Of a stretch of DNA of 64,000 nt, positions 60,701 to 64,000 are shown in pieces. A program made the position numbers and the translations under genes. Origin of the DNA: Paragonimus westermani (Eukaryota; Platyhelminthes; Trematoda; Plagiorchiida; Troglotrematidae); NCBI GenBank assembly GCA_008508345.1, contig QNGE01000428.1, forward strand, positions 124,001 to 188,000, written 5' to 3'. The notes beneath the pieces were generated by a model. That model had not been told where the DNA came from. It ran no database searches and saw only the letters and a program-made list of their open reading frames with translations. Positions within the stretch are counted from its first letter, which is position 1. Every line of letters begins with the position of its first letter.

Positions 60701-63700
60701 TCGCTCATATGTCTATGACCAGTCACATGGCTTTTCTTATATTGTTACAGCCACTCTGTACACCGTCAACAAACTGTCCCCCAACCACCCACTTGGTATA
60801 CTGTTCATCATGCACCGTGTAATGTTGGATGAGCACCACTTGGTCATCATTACTGAAGCTCACCAGAAAATCGAATAACAGTACTTCTTGTGAGACATTT
60901 CTTGCCCACTGACGCTCACTGTAACAGTTACTGTGCCTCAATGACCGTGACAACCAGTCGTCTCCCCAATGTTCCATTCCTCAACTTTTGGTGAGCTGGT
61001 CTGAACGTACCTCATTCAGCCATCATCGATGTGCCCTACACATGGCTCCAACTTACAGCTGCTTATTATCTTCCTCCTTCTCCCCTTGCACTCCTATCAT
61101 GAGCGGTCAATGTTACCGTCCCTACGGCTGTATTCCGCATGTGTGAGCCTAATTCTGTAGTGGACAAAGTTTTCAAGGTATCGCATCCGTTGACCTGTCT
61201 GTAGTATTGTATCGACTTTTTGAACTAAAATCTTGTGAAAATCCGACCCAACCCCATCCCCCTAAATATTTACCTTTCTGCATTCAACCTCCCCTGTTTC
61301 TGGGCGTTAATTGGACCTTGACCTAGACGATTTTGTTTTATCACGTCAATTTGATGGTTGTGCGAATAGCCAGTTTTCGGTCATTGTACTTTACTTAATT
61401 GGTGCGTGCACCCCTTTTTTTGAGCTCGGCTCGTCCCCATTGTTTTGAACCTGTTGACTACTCGGAAGAGCTCTTTTGGGTAGAATGACTTATGATGTGA
61501 TTATAGTTCATATTTAGCCCGTTCAACAGAAAATTGCAACCCGTTCCCCGGAAACGATCTGTCGATCGAAACTGTTTAGGTTGTCTAATTATTCACCTTG
61601 ATAATTTGTTCAATAGTACCGAGGCATTACGATTCAATCTTGTTTTGGATATTTGGGATCATTGGTTTATCGCTACGCGTTGCTCATTGTCTTCATGGAA
61701 AATCGTACAAGTATGAACTGTAAATTATCCACTCAACTGGAAACTTAAAACACCAGGAATGAAAGTATCAAACGGAAAACGGGAACAAACTAGAAAAAGA
61801 CAGTTTCCTCTGGATCGGCTGGTGTACCTATGTCTTAATGCCTTCGGACAATAGCTGCCACGTTATGTAGTAGACGTGTGTATGTTTCTACATCGATAGG
61901 TAACCTACGCATCACAGGTTTGTGTTTGGAGAGGAGCCATTACGTGGCTGTCCGAACTAGGCTATCCACAGTATTGATCTGCGTGAGTAACAGCTCGGAG
62001 AACTGTTCTTCAAGTGCATGAGATCTAATCAGTCACTAAATCCAACGTGAACATTACAAAATTTCACCTGGGGATGAAGAGTAGTGGGTTGCCGAAACAT
62101 CTTATGTGATGTGCATTTGTTACGCACGGGATTTTACATCGTTTACCAAACACACTTCCTCTACCCTGAGTGGATGAACTCACAACAGCTTAGGAACGAT
62201 CAGTCCTAACCTGTTTTGCCATCTGCCGGGTGTGTTTGACCAGTGGTCAAACGCGGATGATATGGAAAGCAGATGAACATGTTGGTCCCGGTCGGCAACC
62301 GTTTCATTCTGATGGTTCGTTTGTCAACCTGACAAGTGACGTTATATTTAGGATGGTCGCGGTGATGACCCGAAAATGAACCCGTCGACTTTCCAAGTTT
62401 ACACCTTACAAGACGAACGGTTGACAGCATCCAGTTCCTGTTTGGCTTGTCACACTGATTGTAACCAAAGAAGCTTGTGTACAAAAGTCCACACAAGAGG
62501 TCTTGGGTGTATTGTTTGCCGTTCCAATCACATACCTTGCACTAGGTTCGAATCCAAAGTCGTATGATCGGGTGGCTTATGCGTAGAAGAATTTGTAATT
62601 TAGCCGGCCGAGGCCGGTTAGCTGGGTTGCACACTAGTGTGAAGGTAAAACTCTTTCTGAAAATAAAACGTAGGGGAATTTTGGTGGTAACTTATAAGCT
62701 TGCAAGGAAGGTAGTGAAAATACAAGGCAAGAATTTTTACTCCGAAACATATTAGTTCATCTAATATTGAATTGAATATATAGATAATTTGAAATGGAGA
62801 AGCCGAACAAAACCTTCAGCATAAAATTCATCGAAAAGACTGAAGAGGAAGAAAGATAGCAGATCACAATATTCAAAATTTATGCAAAGGACAGTGAATG
62901 ATCTGCCGAATGAGCAAAAGCATGGTCTCGGTGTTCAGAGCCACGTCCAACCACCGACTACACAAGATACACATGAGACATTACCGATGGGATTGGCTCA
63001 GGTGCGCCACATTTCTCTGGTACGATGTCTAGATCTGATGACTGCCCAACAGCATGGGCATCCCTATTTACTGGACGCAGTGCCCCGCCCACGGAAGACT
63101 GGAAGCAAATTCTCTACCTGCTAGCAACGCGGCAGCTATAAAGAAAAGATAAACCAATTCGTCCCCTTGATGAACTTGTATAAAGCAGTGAGAAGACGTA
63201 AGTCATGAGAGAAAATCACACTGCAGTTAATACACAACCCCCATTCACACCGATAACAATTACAAACTCATTTATGGTCGATTCTCATGGCAGAACCTTC
63301 GCCTAGTACTCGCATGTCACAGTCGGGTTACGTTAACCGGACGAGTGAACACATGTACGCACACAAATTAAGGTCAAATGGACTGATTACTCGAGTAGTG
63401 AGCATTCGTGACGCACTGCTTAGATTGGCTTTATTGAGGTGTGATTTCCTCTGATCACGTTGTGACTGCGATCTGGTCCTGCTAGCTTTAGCTAACCTAA
63501 TTAGCTTGCTGAACGGGAACACGATGGTTCCATAGGCAAACAACACTGCAGTCGGATTATCTCAGTAGTCCTAACCGATTGTACAAATGTTTACACCTAA
63601 TGGCCGATGAGTACCAGGAAGACTGGATGCAACTCAGAAAGGGAAACTAACCTATGCGCCTGACTCACTTGAATGCGCATATCGTCAAAGCTGGATGACT

Positions 63701-63790
63701 GCACAAAGCTGCAGTGAAAAACGTACAACTACTACCCCGCTTACTACATATTTGGCCTCGTGGTCATTAATCCTTTTGTTGTGAATCCAG
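57791..63790. other. Intergenic or intronic, no supported gene
   Basis: The segment holds an (AT)8 run at 58543-58558, a hammerhead-like word on the minus strand at 58598-58633, a possible SINE tail remnant near 59930-59990 (GAATGTGAAGGCTACACTCA) and a pyrimidine-rich stretch at about 61070-61440. Open frames near 62206-63124 have no domain or splice support. Confidence 0.35.
58543..58558. repeat. (AT)8 microsatellite
   Basis: An uninterrupted AT run of 16 bases. Confidence 0.9.
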
Positions 63791-64000
63791 AAGGCGGACG
63801 ACACAAAGGTTGTTTTATTGGAGAAACCAGTACACTACTTAAGCTTCTCAACGGGACTAAGAACAAAAACACTCATTTGCACACTGCACTCTTCTGAGGA
63901 TGCTCAAGTCGCTTTGAACAACATGTCTCAGATCCGTCATGTGGCGAAAGCCATTAAGTGTCATTCTGCCTTCCAACGATCCTTNATCCAACGTGAACAT
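63791..64000 (+). CDS. Candidate exon running off the right edge, unknown protein
   Basis: Not recognised. Behind an acceptor (AATCCTTTTGTTGTGAATCCAG, AG at 63789-63790) one frame stays open for all 70 remaining codons and is still open at base 64000. It encodes KADDTKVVLLEKPVHYLSFS, TGLRTKTLICTLHSSEDAQV and ALNNMSQIRHVAKAIKCHSA; one codon near the end holds an N (63985). The mix of charged, polar and hydrophobic residues is that of a soluble helical protein. An in-frame TGA lies just upstream of the acceptor, so the exon cannot extend further left. If real, this is an internal exon of a gene lying mostly to the right. Confidence 0.33.

Noticed and set aside
62546..62556. GGTTCGAATCC as a tRNA B box
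   Set aside because: No A box lies at a suitable distance upstream and the flanks do not fold as tRNA arms.
1..64000. CRISPR arrays, operons, bacterial promoters, rRNA genes or plasmid/phage modules
   Set aside because: No regularly spaced repeats, dense colinear genes or rRNA-like blocks are present; all signs point to a metazoan nuclear genome.

Overview
This window is metazoan nuclear DNA, most likely from a parasitic flatworm (digenean fluke). Moderately AT-rich sequence carries many decayed copies of RTE-type LINEs, Penelope-like elements and tRNA-derived SINEs. The one securely identified gene is a Frizzled receptor exon with a clear splice donor. There are no bacterial-style operons, promoters or close-packed genes. 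The fluke assignment rests on the look of the repeat families and is inference; no species can be named.

The window is gene-poor. At the left edge, on the minus strand (159-701), lies the first coding exon of a Frizzled 5/8-type Wnt receptor: start codon, signal peptide, an unusually long linker and the first part of the cysteine-rich domain. It is cut by a phase-0 donor, so the rest of the gene lies beyond base 1. At the right edge, on the plus strand (63791-64000), an open frame behind a plausible splice acceptor may be an exon of a second, unidentified gene. Between them are a few weak exon candidates (7751-8150, 16365-16604, 22905-23023, all minus), each with fitting splice sites but no recognisable family.

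The rest is intergenic or intronic and shaped by retroelements. A decayed RTE-type LINE spans about 3599-6565 (minus) and still shows endonuclease, reverse transcriptase (YADD) and C-terminal blocks. A second one lies at about 49040-50800 (plus). Two Penelope-like 3' ends are at 1172-1372 and about 10660-11186 (both minus), and a CR1/Jockey-like LINE tail is at 57675-57790 (minus).

The most distinctive repeat is a tRNA-derived SINE family. Single copies occur at about 3040, 11187, 17885, 25190, 28420, 47843 and 55880. At three loci two arms of this family stand head to head as a foldback unit of about 600 bp (23571-24165, 35643-36250 and, older, 30650-31000). Two of these are about 99% identical over 526 bases and 12,071 bases apart, while the single copies are heavily diverged, so the dimeric form appears to have moved or been duplicated recently.

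Most other open frames of 60-155 codons are about what chance would give in 64 kb of this composition. They are not annotated unless splice sites, repeats or protein similarity support them.
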